Assembly (NCBI RefSeq): GCF_002873135.1
Contig: NZ_MCVI01000013.1
Coordinates: forward strand, 1 to 64,000
Length of the DNA stretch: 64,000 bases
Reading direction: 5' to 3'
From: Shewanella sp. 10N.286.48.A6
GTDB lineage: Bacteria; Pseudomonadota; Gammaproteobacteria; Enterobacterales; Shewanellaceae
Shown here: one piece after another, positions 40,456 to 49,334 of the stretch
How the letters are laid out: each line of letters starts with the position of its first letter
How positions within the stretch are numbered: the stretch's first letter is position 1
Translations under genes and position numbers: made by a program
The notes under the pieces: model-generated
The model's database searches: none
Seen by the model: only the letters and a program-made list of their open reading frames with translations
Told to the model about the DNA's origin: nothing

Positions 40456-42194
40456 TGCGTATTATTAGAGCCTTTTATTCATGTATAAATTTTGCTTATA
40501 ACAAAAAAGGTCGGCGCACAGGCATGGCATCGCTGATACATTCACTGCGTCTTACTTGCCCCAGTGTCGCCGGGTTAACCCATTTAGGAAAAATGCAAAA
40601 ATACCTGCGCACGAAAGAGGAAATTCAAGTCGAATGGGATGAGTCACTATCGGATTCAAATCTGATAGATACACCAGATGGTATTATTCCTCTTAATTCT
40701 ATTTCGCCAGAACAGCGTGAAGCTATTTTATTTGATGTCATGGGTGAAACCACTCAGAGTGCGGCTTCTTATGCGCAAAAAGGCAAAGCCAAATCGAAAG
40801 CAAAATCCAAATTGAAGTCGTGGATTGCAGATGACAAACTTCCTCAGCAAGTTGCTAAATTAGTGACGAGCTGCATCGAGTCCACCGTCTTTATCAACGT
40901 CAATGAGATTAGCGCTGAATTTAATCAGTTTGAACTGCCGAGAAAAAATCAAAAACTCAAACAACTTATCAAATATATCAATTCACATAATGCGCTCATT
41001 GATAAACCCAAAACCCTAAACTCGACTAATTTCCAAGAGATACTCTTTAAAATTCCTATCAAACATGGCGTTGGCGCGGATGTGATTAGTCATAGAAGCA
41101 TGATGGAATCGATGAAGTTATACCTGCAAACCTACTTCCCTGAATACCCCATTAAACTCATGACATTGCACCATGATGAGCGTCTACCCACGGAAAACAC
41201 TGGCGGTCATGTTCACGTGTTTATTTCTGGTCAAAACAGTTTAACAGGCGAGCATGATTTACGTCTGTCTCAAATTAAACGTGTCAATGAGTTTTTGATA
41301 AAACGCGGTGATGGCGCAGATTGCCTCGCAGAGTCTGGACGACTGTATTATATCGAGAGCAGTGAGGTTTATAGTTATCTGCAGCAGATGTTTTATGAAT
41401 TTATCAATGAAAACCTGTTTAACGAAAAAGACCTCAATGCTGAATTCTCACCAGAATCTGAGCGTCAGTCTGCAAAGCGAAAAGCGATGAATAAAGAGGC
41501 TAAATTACCAAAACATCAGCGTCCATTTAATTTCTACACGCGCAAAATAGAATGGCTACAGCAACAGATAAGCGTGCTGAATAAGCAGTACCAGTCGATA
41601 ACTTATAACATCTCAATTGGCGAGCAAACCCTCGCGAAATTGCAGACTGAAAACAGTGAGATACAAAAACAAAATCTTGATTGGCAACAAAAAACATCTG
41701 GATTACACAAGGAGTACAAACAATTGCTCGTTAAACGCGACGATATCTGTACTGACATTGAGAAAGGGCAGGAGTTTATTCACGAGCAGGCGTCTATAAG
41801 TGAGCAATTAGGTGTTGAAGTCGAAAACAAACATGCTGAAGTGAATAAGCTAAATCAAGCGGCTACAGCCAAGCATAAGCAGGTCATTAAGCTCGATGAT
41901 GATATTAGCAAAAAACAGGCGTTATTAGCGCGTCTAAAAGAGATAACCGCGCAGGCTCTTCAGCCGTTAGAGCAAATGATATCGAAAATCTATATGCGCT
42001 TCCAGACTGCGGACAGCAGCAAAGGTAAATATTATTTCAACATGGTTTTGGAAGCATTTAACGACAAGCTTTCACCTTTAATTCGAGACATCTCGATAGA
42101 TATTGCCAAACAGACTCAAGACAACGCTCTCGAATCGGCATTAAAACGAAAAAACCAAAAACTGGCTGAAAACAAGTCTGATAGCGGCTTGTAG
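40455..42194 (+). CDS. Large coiled-coil protein with HUH-relaxase-like motif
   Basis: This 579-aa protein is not one I can name with certainty. Residues about 195-300 resemble the catalytic core of MobV-type relaxases: an amphipathic helix MMESMKLYLQTYFPEYPI, then LHHDER (238-243) and GGHVHVFI (250-257), matching the H-x-DE...H-x-H order that binds the metal. Residues 1-190 are basic, with a run of KSKAKSK near 112. Residues about 360-490 form a long coiled coil, and a short helical tail follows. It could nick an oriT for mobilisation or act with the coupled integrase on excision. Relaxase function is inferred from the motif only. Confidence 0.55.
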   Translation: MRIIRAFYSCINFAYNKKGRRTGMASLIHSLRLTCPSVAGLTHLGKMQKYLRTKEEIQVEWDESLSDSNLIDTPDGIIPLNSISPEQREAILFDVMGETTQSAASYAQKGKAKSKAKSKLKSWIADDKLPQQVAKLVTSCIESTVFINVNEISAEFNQFELPRKNQKLKQLIKYINSHNALIDKPKTLNSTNFQEILFKIPIKHGVGADVISHRSMMESMKLYLQTYFPEYPIKLMTLHHDERLPTENTGGHVHVFISGQNSLTGEHDLRLSQIKRVNEFLIKRGDGADCLAESGRLYYIESSEVYSYLQQMFYEFINENLFNEKDLNAEFSPESERQSAKRKAMNKEAKLPKHQRPFNFYTRKIEWLQQQISVLNKQYQSITYNISIGEQTLAKLQTENSEIQKQNLDWQQKTSGLHKEYKQLLVKRDDICTDIEKGQEFIHEQASISEQLGVEVENKHAEVNKLNQAATAKHKQVIKLDDDISKKQALLARLKEITAQALQPLEQMISKIYMRFQTADSSKGKYYFNMVLEAFNDKLSPLIRDISIDIAKQTQDNALESALKRKNQKLAENKSDSGL

Positions 42195-42348
42195 GCAAAG
42201 CATAGCTCATAAGCTAAATGGACCTATGCGACTAAAATGCAGTGAGACGTTAATGATTACCTATATGGCCTTAATCAACCCTGTAGCAGCCTTTAAGGCA
42301 GGCTGGAGGCTTAAGTAAAAACATAATAGATCAACCATTTCTCAAAAG

Positions 42349-42384
42349 AGGCTTATAGCGCACATGGGTGCCTATAAGCCTTTT
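42349..42384 (+). terminator. Terminator-like hairpin after the relaxase-like gene
   Basis: AGGCTTATAG and its complement with a 13-nt loop are followed by TTTT, 155 bases past the stop. Confidence 0.65.
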
Positions 42385-42625
42385 GCATTCAACCCACTCA
42401 TTATTTCCCCAAACTTGGTAAAACCACATGTCTCGATGTTGAGCATTAACCTTGCAGCCATTACGAGGGTGCTGATAGCTTGACGCGCTCGAGCATGAAG
42501 ATTTACCTCCCTTTGATGAATGGCGGCATTACGGGCCCTCAAGTGCTTGTGACTACTTTTGGCATATACACAGCTCATTAAACCTTTCAAGCGGTCACAA
42601 CCTGTAGCAATCAATTCTCGAATTC

Positions 42626-42720
42626 TATGGTGTCACCATAGTTAGGTGAGGGTGTGTTACTGCCAGTGATGGCAATGCTACTGTCACAACTGGCAGTGAT
42701 AGTGTCAAATGTGGCAGTAC
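42626..42720. repeat. Cluster of GCCAGT/GGCAGT repeats beside a palindrome
   Basis: TATGGTG-T-CACCATA (42626-42640) is palindromic. ACTGCCAGT (42659-42667) and ACTGGCAGT (42689-42697) are inverted copies, and a third GTGGCAGTAC follows at 42711. The iteron-like spacing of about 20-30 bp suggests a protein-binding array. Confidence 0.6.
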
Positions 42721-43111
42721 GGATGCCATGAAGACTGCAATGGTCGCGAAACATAGGTAATCAATATCAGACAATGAGGTTAAGAAGAAATATCGCTGAA
42801 TTTTGGACTCATTTCCTGTCGTATTAACGTGATATTATTCCTATAAAACGCTCTGAGAGATGACGCTGCAGTGTCAAATCTCGACTTTCTCACAAGCCTT
42901 TTATCGATCCCTTTGAGCCAAAAAAGACAAAAATATCGCAATGAGAAAGACCGATTTCTTGGGGCATTACACCTGTAAGGCTGGATTTGATTAAAAAACC
43001 TATTTCAACATGTCATTTCAACAAAAAACGGTAAATACAACGAGTGAGGTACGAACAACTGTCAATATTTCGCTACAGCAGAGAGCAACCCGTTTTGAAA
43101 CTCGTTTGCTC

Positions 43112-43170
43112 TTGCTCTCAGCGAGAGCAAAAGTTTTTTAAATGTATTTGCACTCGCTCTCAGTGAGAGC
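43112..43170. repeat. Twin GCTCTC/GAGAGC hairpins
   Basis: TTGCTCTC-AGC-GAGAGCAA (43112-43130) and GCTCTC-AGT-GAGAGC (43156-43170) are near copies in tandem, each followed by a T-rich tract, like two terminators in a row. Confidence 0.7.
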
Positions 43171-43380
43171 AATATTTTTAATTTATTGGCAACTAGATAA
43201 GCTCAAGAGCGGTATGTGGTCGTTTTGACGTGTTTATAGGGCTGTATTTGAGATTGTTAATACCATAGCGCAGAATTCGAAACTCTAGGCGCTAGAGGCA
43301 TGGCTCAATTGCTTGTAAAACAGCACTCAGCGAGTGCGAAAAACGATGGCCACCGCAGTCTAGACTGCGAAAAAGATTAG

Positions 43381-43456
43381 CCCACTTAAAAGTGGGACAA
43401 CATAGTAACCCGGTACGCACCTATCCCACTTTTGTTGCAAAAGGTCGGATAGGTGC
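43381..43456. repeat. Nested inverted repeats, possible oriT-like site
   Basis: CCCACTT-AA-AAGTGGG (43381-43396) is followed by GCACCTATCC (43417-43426) and its exact complement (43447-43456) around a 20-nt loop, then a GGGGTACCCC palindrome near 43466. Such nested repeats occur in transfer origins and replication origins; which this is cannot be read directly. Confidence 0.45.
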
Positions 43457-43909
43457 TCGGGCAAGGGGGTACCCCTTTGAACCCAACAGCCACATGCTGC
43501 GCATGTATAAATCAAAAGCGTTAAAGACAAAAGCAGCATGACCACTTTTATATGGTCTACACTGTTTTTATGAACAGTTATAAGAGTATTTAATCAATTT
43601 ATGATAAAAATTTATTAAAAATAGTGCTTTAGTTGTCTCGGATAAAAATAAGAAATCACCGTAATATTTTATTTTGTTATCTTTAATTTTTTGTCGTCAA
43701 GGCATACCTTACTTTACGTGCAACCTCGGTTTTTTTTGTTCGCATTTCATTATTCACTACCTTCAACAATTAACATTCGCATCGAATTACTCAAAATAAT
43801 CGTAATACTTATATTTTAGATAATGATAAATGAGTATGAATGAGTATTTGAATAGTTAATGTGGAAGTGCTCTGTAATTTGTTAGGTGAAAGTTCTGACT
43901 GGTTATTTA

Positions 43910-43928
43910 ATTGTAAACAATTTACAAT
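43910..43928. promoter_or_regulatory. Variant galactan-locus operator
   Basis: ATTGTAAA-CAA-TTTACAAT is an interrupted palindrome ending 31 bp before the FG-GAP lipoprotein start. It resembles the ATTGTTAACAAT palindrome found at three other promoters of this locus. Confidence 0.5.
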
Positions 43929-43959
43929 GTGCCAACTTGGTGCTGATATGTAGGCGATA

Positions 43960-46900
43960 ATGAAGAATAGAATAATTTTATGCGTTTGTTCGTTAATTGG
44001 ATTTTTAATACTGACATTAAGTGGTTGTAACACAGACAGGCATTTGTATTCTCCTAAGTTAATTGAACCTCAAAAACCTCTGCTTTTCCAAAAGCAAGTT
44101 ACAGGCAGCAAAACTAAAAAAATCACAATAAATTTGTATAACGCTGGTAAGTATGCGCATTTAAGTTTATACGCTGACGATAAGTTACTGGTAGATAATG
44201 TGAATATTCCCGTAATGGGGCTTCAGACCGTAAATACCCTAGTCAATTTTGAGAAATTAACTGAGCTGTCAAAACCTCAATTGATTGAATTTAAGTTAGT
44301 TGTTAAGGGTGCAAATTTAACCATTCACGATTTTATCATCGAAGATATAGCAAAATTAACTTTCCCAAACTATAACGATGTTAGCCAAGATATAGGCATG
44401 GACAAGGTCAGTTCGATTAAATATGGCGGCCCAACCGTTGCTGACTTTGATAATGATGGCGATTATGACTTTATTGTTAATAACCACAATGCTGAGTCGA
44501 GTAAGCTTTATTGGAATAATGGCGACGGCTCGGTAAGTAAACATAATAAAAATTTAGCGCGATGGTTTATGCATGATCTACATGGAACTGCCGCAGGAGA
44601 TTATGACAATGATGGTGATTTAGATGTAGTTGTTACTATGGGCGGTGGTAATGGTAAAAATCCCTCTAAGGCAAATTTTTACCATAACAATCAGGGCTCT
44701 TTAGTTTTAAATACTGGTGATGTCAACATTGACCGCGGTGGCAGAGGTCGCGGCGCTAAATGGTCAGACATGGATTTAGATGGCGATTTGGATTTAATGT
44801 TAATAAATGAAGCTAGTTTAACTCATTCCAAACCTCAGCATTATTTTTACAAAAATTTAGGTAACGACCAGTTTGAATATACCTCAATTAAGGGTATGGA
44901 AGATCAAGAACCATCTAGAGCACTCATTACAGATTTGAATGGCGACCAAATAGATGATCTTATCCTATATAGTCCTTTATCAGTTTGGCAAGGCAATGGT
45001 GATTTTACCTTTACTGAAATTACGTCAAAACTGCCCAAAAACATTACAACACTGACTGATGTTATGGCAGTAACAGATATAGATATAGATAACGACGGCG
45101 ATTTAGATTTATATCTAGCACGAGGTAAAGCTTTCGAAAATGGCTATGGCGAATCACCTTCGGTAGACCATGATCCAATTGCAAAAACATTTTCGATTAA
45201 ACCTCGTGGCTACAAGGGTGTAGATGAGTTTGATTTTATTGCTTCAGGCGAGGTTAAATTCCATCAATATAACTATCTGGCTCAGGGTGAATTTAGGGGC
45301 AAAGATTATCATATATTTCTAGGTAGCCATAAAATAGCTAATGTACTTAAACCTGGTGAAGAGCTGGTTATTGAACCTGAGAAGTCGATTGGTTGGCCTG
45401 ACGATATTTCTGAGAATGGGGTCTACTTTGGCTATCTAGGTAAAAATAAATGGCGTTCTGCTTTAGTTCGAAACGGCAATATATTCTGGACTTTTAAATT
45501 TAGTTTAACTGGTGTTGAGCAAGTGTCATTAGGCTTTGAACCTGAAAATAGGAATAATAGTGACGTATTATTAGAAAACAAAGGTGAATTATTTAGCGAT
45601 GTTAGCCTTCAGTGGAATATTCCTGCAGGTGTAAACTCTCTAGGTGTGACAGTAGGTGATTTTAATAATGATAGTCATCAAGACTTATTTGTTTATCGGT
45701 GGGGGTTAATTGGACAAAGAATATCAGATTATATGTTACTAAATACAGGTAATGGATACTTTGAAAACCTCACAATGCATGGTGCTAATGATATAGGTGG
45801 TCCGGGTAACGGCGATATGGGTCAAGCGTTCGATTTTGATTTAGATGGCGATTTAGAGCTTTTAAACGGTAGTGAAGATGGTGAATGGTATTTATATAAT
45901 AATCAAATTGACCAGTCACAGAGCCAAGCAAACTATGCATTAGTGAGAGTCGGGTATTCACCAGAATCTAATGTTGATCCTATTTCAGCTGAAGTAATAA
46001 TTGAAACCGCAAACAATACATATAGAAAACGTGTTGGTTCCGCGGGTGCAATTTTCTCGCAAAGTTTACTTAATATTGTGCATTTTGGTCTAGGCAATGC
46101 AGAGAAAATTAAGTCTATTCAAGTTAAGTGGCGTAATGGTGAAAACATTGATTTTACGAACAAATCAGTCAATCAAATGTTCGATACAGATAAACAAGAT
46201 CCTGACAGTATTCGCTTTGCAAAATCACAATATAAAGTAAGACAAAATTCATCCAGTAGTATTAAGCCTTTATTCAAACCTACTAACGTTAATACGTTGG
46301 TTTCTTGGTCAACGAGTAATGATAAAGCGATTACTGTGAATCAGAATGGCGAATTAACTGTAATTGGTAACGTTGGAGACACGGCGGTTATTTCGGCTAA
46401 AAGTCATGCAAATGGCCTAGTGGCGTCAAGTTTTGTTAGCATTATTGACTGGTATCCAATAGCACTGAAATCTATCAAATTCGACCTTGGTGGCAAACTC
46501 AATTTGGTTGAAGGACAGCAAGTTAAAGCTAAAATTTCTTTAGAGCCTAATTTTGCTGACTACAAAGAATACAATTTCACATCGACTAATGAGGCGGTTG
46601 CTAGTGTTGATGTGCATGGCAATATTGTCGCTAAAACTGACGGTACAACTAATATACAAGTCACAGCTATCGGTAATAAAAATGTGAGTGATTCAGTTGA
46701 AGTTGAGGTGAAACCATTAATAAAGCCTTTTATAGAAATTACAAATCATGATGAATTTTCAAGTCAAAAACTGGTGATTGGCGATGAGGTTAAAGTCAAA
46801 GTGAAATATCATGCTGGAACGGGCAATAAAGTGATTTCATCTGACGAAGGCGGTATTCGTTTTTGGTTAAGACACTTTAAATCTAAATGGTTTCCAGTTA

Positions 46901-47097
46901 AAGATATTGTATTAATAGATAAAGATGTTTTATATACAGAATCTGGTGAAAGTGAAATGACAATTTCTCTTGCTGGTTTAATCCCAACATCTGAATTACC
47001 AGAAGGTCACTTTTATTTACTACAAGCGACCTTTGTGTCAAGTAGTGGGACAGAGTTAAGCTCTAGAATATCCCCTTTAGATTTAGTTCATCCTTAA
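43960..47097 (+). CDS. FG-GAP/UnbV lipoprotein with Ig-like domains
   Basis: This 1045-aa surface lipoprotein (lipobox LSGC, Cys23) has several calcium-binding FG-GAP/VCBS blades (DFDNDGDYDF near 162, DYDNDGDLDV, DLDGDLDLM, DIDNDGDLDLYLARG). Next comes an unassigned beta-rich insert of about 160 residues, then two more blades, an ASPIC/UnbV domain (about 660-745) and two bacterial Ig-like repeats (about 765-925, e.g. VSWSTSNDKAITV). It resembles the protein encoded at 55680-57674 throughout the propeller and insert. The role is unknown; the setting suggests binding of sulfated galactan at the cell surface. AGG lies seven bases before the start. Confidence 0.85.
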   Translation: MKNRIILCVCSLIGFLILTLSGCNTDRHLYSPKLIEPQKPLLFQKQVTGSKTKKITINLYNAGKYAHLSLYADDKLLVDNVNIPVMGLQTVNTLVNFEKLTELSKPQLIEFKLVVKGANLTIHDFIIEDIAKLTFPNYNDVSQDIGMDKVSSIKYGGPTVADFDNDGDYDFIVNNHNAESSKLYWNNGDGSVSKHNKNLARWFMHDLHGTAAGDYDNDGDLDVVVTMGGGNGKNPSKANFYHNNQGSLVLNTGDVNIDRGGRGRGAKWSDMDLDGDLDLMLINEASLTHSKPQHYFYKNLGNDQFEYTSIKGMEDQEPSRALITDLNGDQIDDLILYSPLSVWQGNGDFTFTEITSKLPKNITTLTDVMAVTDIDIDNDGDLDLYLARGKAFENGYGESPSVDHDPIAKTFSIKPRGYKGVDEFDFIASGEVKFHQYNYLAQGEFRGKDYHIFLGSHKIANVLKPGEELVIEPEKSIGWPDDISENGVYFGYLGKNKWRSALVRNGNIFWTFKFSLTGVEQVSLGFEPENRNNSDVLLENKGELFSDVSLQWNIPAGVNSLGVTVGDFNNDSHQDLFVYRWGLIGQRISDYMLLNTGNGYFENLTMHGANDIGGPGNGDMGQAFDFDLDGDLELLNGSEDGEWYLYNNQIDQSQSQANYALVRVGYSPESNVDPISAEVIIETANNTYRKRVGSAGAIFSQSLLNIVHFGLGNAEKIKSIQVKWRNGENIDFTNKSVNQMFDTDKQDPDSIRFAKSQYKVRQNSSSSIKPLFKPTNVNTLVSWSTSNDKAITVNQNGELTVIGNVGDTAVISAKSHANGLVASSFVSIIDWYPIALKSIKFDLGGKLNLVEGQQVKAKISLEPNFADYKEYNFTSTNEAVASVDVHGNIVAKTDGTTNIQVTAIGNKNVSDSVEVEVKPLIKPFIEITNHDEFSSQKLVIGDEVKVKVKYHAGTGNKVISSDEGGIRFWLRHFKSKWFPVKDIVLIDKDVLYTESGESEMTISLAGLIPTSELPEGHFYLLQATFVSSSGTELSSRISPLDLVHP

Positions 47098-47136
47098 GCT
47101 AAAAAATTCTTCTAAATTTCTGTAACCTAAAATAAG

Positions 47137-47166
47137 TCCCTGACTCTGTTTGTTCAGCGTCAGGGA
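47137..47166 (+). terminator. Weak hairpin after the FG-GAP lipoprotein gene
   Basis: TCCCTGAC and its complement enclose a 14-nt loop, 40 bases after the stop. There is no T tract, so termination would be weak. Confidence 0.4.
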
Positions 47167-47287
47167 AATCTATTGACGAGCTTATGTTTATCCCATTTCC
47201 AGGGCGGGATCATACTTTGTTATCAGTAGAGAACTTTTTCGTATCTGCATGATCTGATCAGGTATGTTATTCTACTGAGCCTAATCC

Positions 47288-47765
47288 ATGTCTTTATTCG
47301 AACACTTGAAACTCATCGAATACTCACGCTTTAACTTCACTTAGACCATGATTTAGTTGATATTACTTTTCTTATTTTAGCCGTAACCGTTTCCGGTTGT
47401 GATGGCTGGTAAGCTATCGAAGAATTCGATAAAGAGAACCTATCTCGGCTTGGTAAACATCGAGGTTTTGACAAAGGGAACCCGACTCGGCATTCCATTC
47501 CTCGGATCATTAAAGTTATCGATACCGAAATACTGGTATTAACGCTCTTTCGTTGGACAAATAGCTTAAGAGAGGCATCATCTAAGCTATTAATCGCTAT
47601 CGACGGCAAAACGTTGAGCGGGTGCTGTTAATTAACATGGTGCTAAAAATGCGCAACACCTCGTTTCGGCCTTTGATAGCGAACAAGGTATTGTGCTCTA
47701 TCTGCAAGATATATAGAACAAAGGTAACGAAGTCGTAACGGTTCAATTGCTGTTGCGCGTGTTAG
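47288..47765 (+). pseudogene. Degenerate ISAs1-family transposase
   Basis: Reading from ATG 47288 gives MSLFEHLKLIEYSRFNF and then, across several stops, LAVTVSGCDGW, AIEEFDKENLSRLGKHRGFD, SIPRIIKVIDTEIL, TLFRWTNSLREASSKLL and AIDGKTLSG. That is the N-terminal order of ISAs1 transposases. The C-terminal half, including the later catalytic residues, is missing. CAGGGCGGGAT at 47200 resembles a left inverted-repeat end. The element is inactive and truncated, and it lies between the lipoprotein and sulfatase genes. Confidence 0.8.
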
Positions 47766-47890
47766 TGTAAAAGGGGGTGTTTGGTCAAATTGTATACAAA
47801 CTAACCAGAAGGTGTTGTATTACTTGTATCATCTTCGGGTTAGTGAAATATAATTAACACTTTCGTTTACTATGTTGTGTCAATAACTAA

Positions 47891-49330
47891 TTAGTGATTA
47901 ATTTGATGGGGCTTCACTTTTCTTGCTTGTTGTAAATTGCGAAGATGAAGTTGTTCATAAAAGTTATCCATTTCTTGTTGGTATTCCCAAGATTGTTGCA
48001 ATAGATTGTTTTGATTTAGCCCATTCCACTCATTCCATAATCTTGCTAGTTCAGATTGCGCTTGGGGCATTTGATCTACTCGATTTTTAGATTCATAAGG
48101 ATCATTTTTCATATCGAAAAAACTGCGTCCAACATTCGGTAAAGGTTGATTCATATATTTATAATCTACTGTACGAACAGCATAGATACCACTGGCCTCT
48201 TCTAAACGCCAAAATAAAGCCTGATGAGGGCTACCTGAATTTTTACCCGTAAGGTAGGGGATAAGATTCACGCCATCAAGTTGTTTGTCTGATGCCTCTG
48301 CAATCGCCACAGACGTTGCCGCAATATCTAGAGATGACACTAATCCATCAAATGTTTGTCCTGGTTGAATTCTTTTCGGCCAGTGCGCAATGAAAGGAAC
48401 GTGTATACCACCTTCTAGTAATGCAACTTTTCCGCGGCGAAAAGGGCCATTACTTGCCCAATTACTCTCTGGTTGCCACTCTTCAGGGTAAACTCCACCA
48501 TTATCAGATAAAAAAATGATTAAGGTATTATTTAATAGTTCATTTTGACGAAGAGCGTTAACCACTAAACCAATACCTTGATCCATTACATCAATCATTG
48601 CCGCATAAATTCGTCTGTTGGGATCTTCAATATGACTATATTTTTCTATAACGAGTTCGGGGGCTTCTAGAGGGGTATGAGGTGCATTGTACGATAAATA
48701 CATGAAAAAAGGCTTTTGCGCATTATCAGTAATAAATTTAGCGGCATCTTTACTTAACGCAGTTGTTAAATACTCATCAAATTCAGCTATACCGGTATTT
48801 CGCATAATCGGTAATGTATATCCATCACCTCCAACAGTGACTTTATTTGGCATATAGTGATGGCCACCATCTAAAAAGCCATAAAAATAATCAAATCCTC
48901 GATTATTAGGTTGAAATTGTGGTGCACCGCCGAGATGCCACTTTCCAATCACCGCAGTGGTGTATCCTACTGATTGTAATCGTTGAGGAAAGGTTTTTTC
49001 ACTCAAAGTTAAGCCCATATATTTATCGTTAGGCGCATAAGTGACATTATTCTCCATCCCAAAACGGGCTTGATACCGTCCTGTTAGTAGACCAGCACGT
49101 GATGGCCCACAATACGGGTGAGTGACATAGCCATTTTTAAATATGATTCCATTTTTCGCTAGGTTATCTAAATTGGGTGTTTTTATTTGTGTTGAGCCTG
49201 TAAACCCAACATCACCATACCCTAGATCATCTGCAAGAATTACCACGATATTTGTTTTTTCAACATTTGCATAGGTATGAAAACTTATAAACAACAAAGT
49301 TATTAAGCTATAAATCACATGTTTTTTCAT
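47891..49330 (-). CDS. Secreted formylglycine sulfatase
   Basis: This 479-aa type I sulfatase is exported by a Sec signal peptide (cut near TYA). It shows the metal-binding ILADDLGYGD (31-40) and the sulfatase signature CGPSRAGLLTGRY, with Cys74 to be converted to formylglycine. KWHLGG and a later DNGG motif complete the active site. It follows the other sulfatase by four bases, so both are cotranscribed. In this locus it should remove sulfate from agar- or porphyran-type galactan fragments. The position of the sulfate it attacks is not readable. The maturation enzyme is not in the window. Confidence 0.93.
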   Translation of the reverse strand: MKKHVIYSLITLLFISFHTYANVEKTNIVVILADDLGYGDVGFTGSTQIKTPNLDNLAKNGIIFKNGYVTHPYCGPSRAGLLTGRYQARFGMENNVTYAPNDKYMGLTLSEKTFPQRLQSVGYTTAVIGKWHLGGAPQFQPNNRGFDYFYGFLDGGHHYMPNKVTVGGDGYTLPIMRNTGIAEFDEYLTTALSKDAAKFITDNAQKPFFMYLSYNAPHTPLEAPELVIEKYSHIEDPNRRIYAAMIDVMDQGIGLVVNALRQNELLNNTLIIFLSDNGGVYPEEWQPESNWASNGPFRRGKVALLEGGIHVPFIAHWPKRIQPGQTFDGLVSSLDIAATSVAIAEASDKQLDGVNLIPYLTGKNSGSPHQALFWRLEEASGIYAVRTVDYKYMNQPLPNVGRSFFDMKNDPYESKNRVDQMPQAQSELARLWNEWNGLNQNNLLQQSWEYQQEMDNFYEQLHLRNLQQARKVKPHQINH

Positions 49331-49334
49331 TGTT

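Larger units (their letters stand above)
42385..43909. other. Gene-free, repeat-rich stretch at island end
   Basis: I find no gene that I can support in about 1.5 kb. The stretch holds several small inverted and direct repeats (listed separately). It then becomes very AT-rich (43550-43900) before the first galactan gene. Two short open frames on the minus strand (42372-42614 and 43360-43545) lack ribosome sites and recognisable domains. It may contain the element's origin of transfer or its right boundary. Confidence 0.5.

Noticed and set aside
42372..42614. 80-aa open frame on the minus strand
   Set aside because: It has no ribosome site, no domain I know, and its end overlaps the terminator hairpin of the relaxase-like gene; it may be part of a dispersed repeat rather than a gene.
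43360..43545. 61-aa open frame on the minus strand
   Set aside because: It spans the nested inverted repeats and has no ribosome site or recognisable family, so I treat it as non-coding.
31596..43959. Second attachment site matching the tRNA-Ser 3' end
   Set aside because: I looked for copies of the T-arm/acceptor sequence through the island and found none that I could support.
47337..47609. 90-aa open frame on the minus strand
   Set aside because: It is the antisense shadow of the dead ISAs1 transposase.
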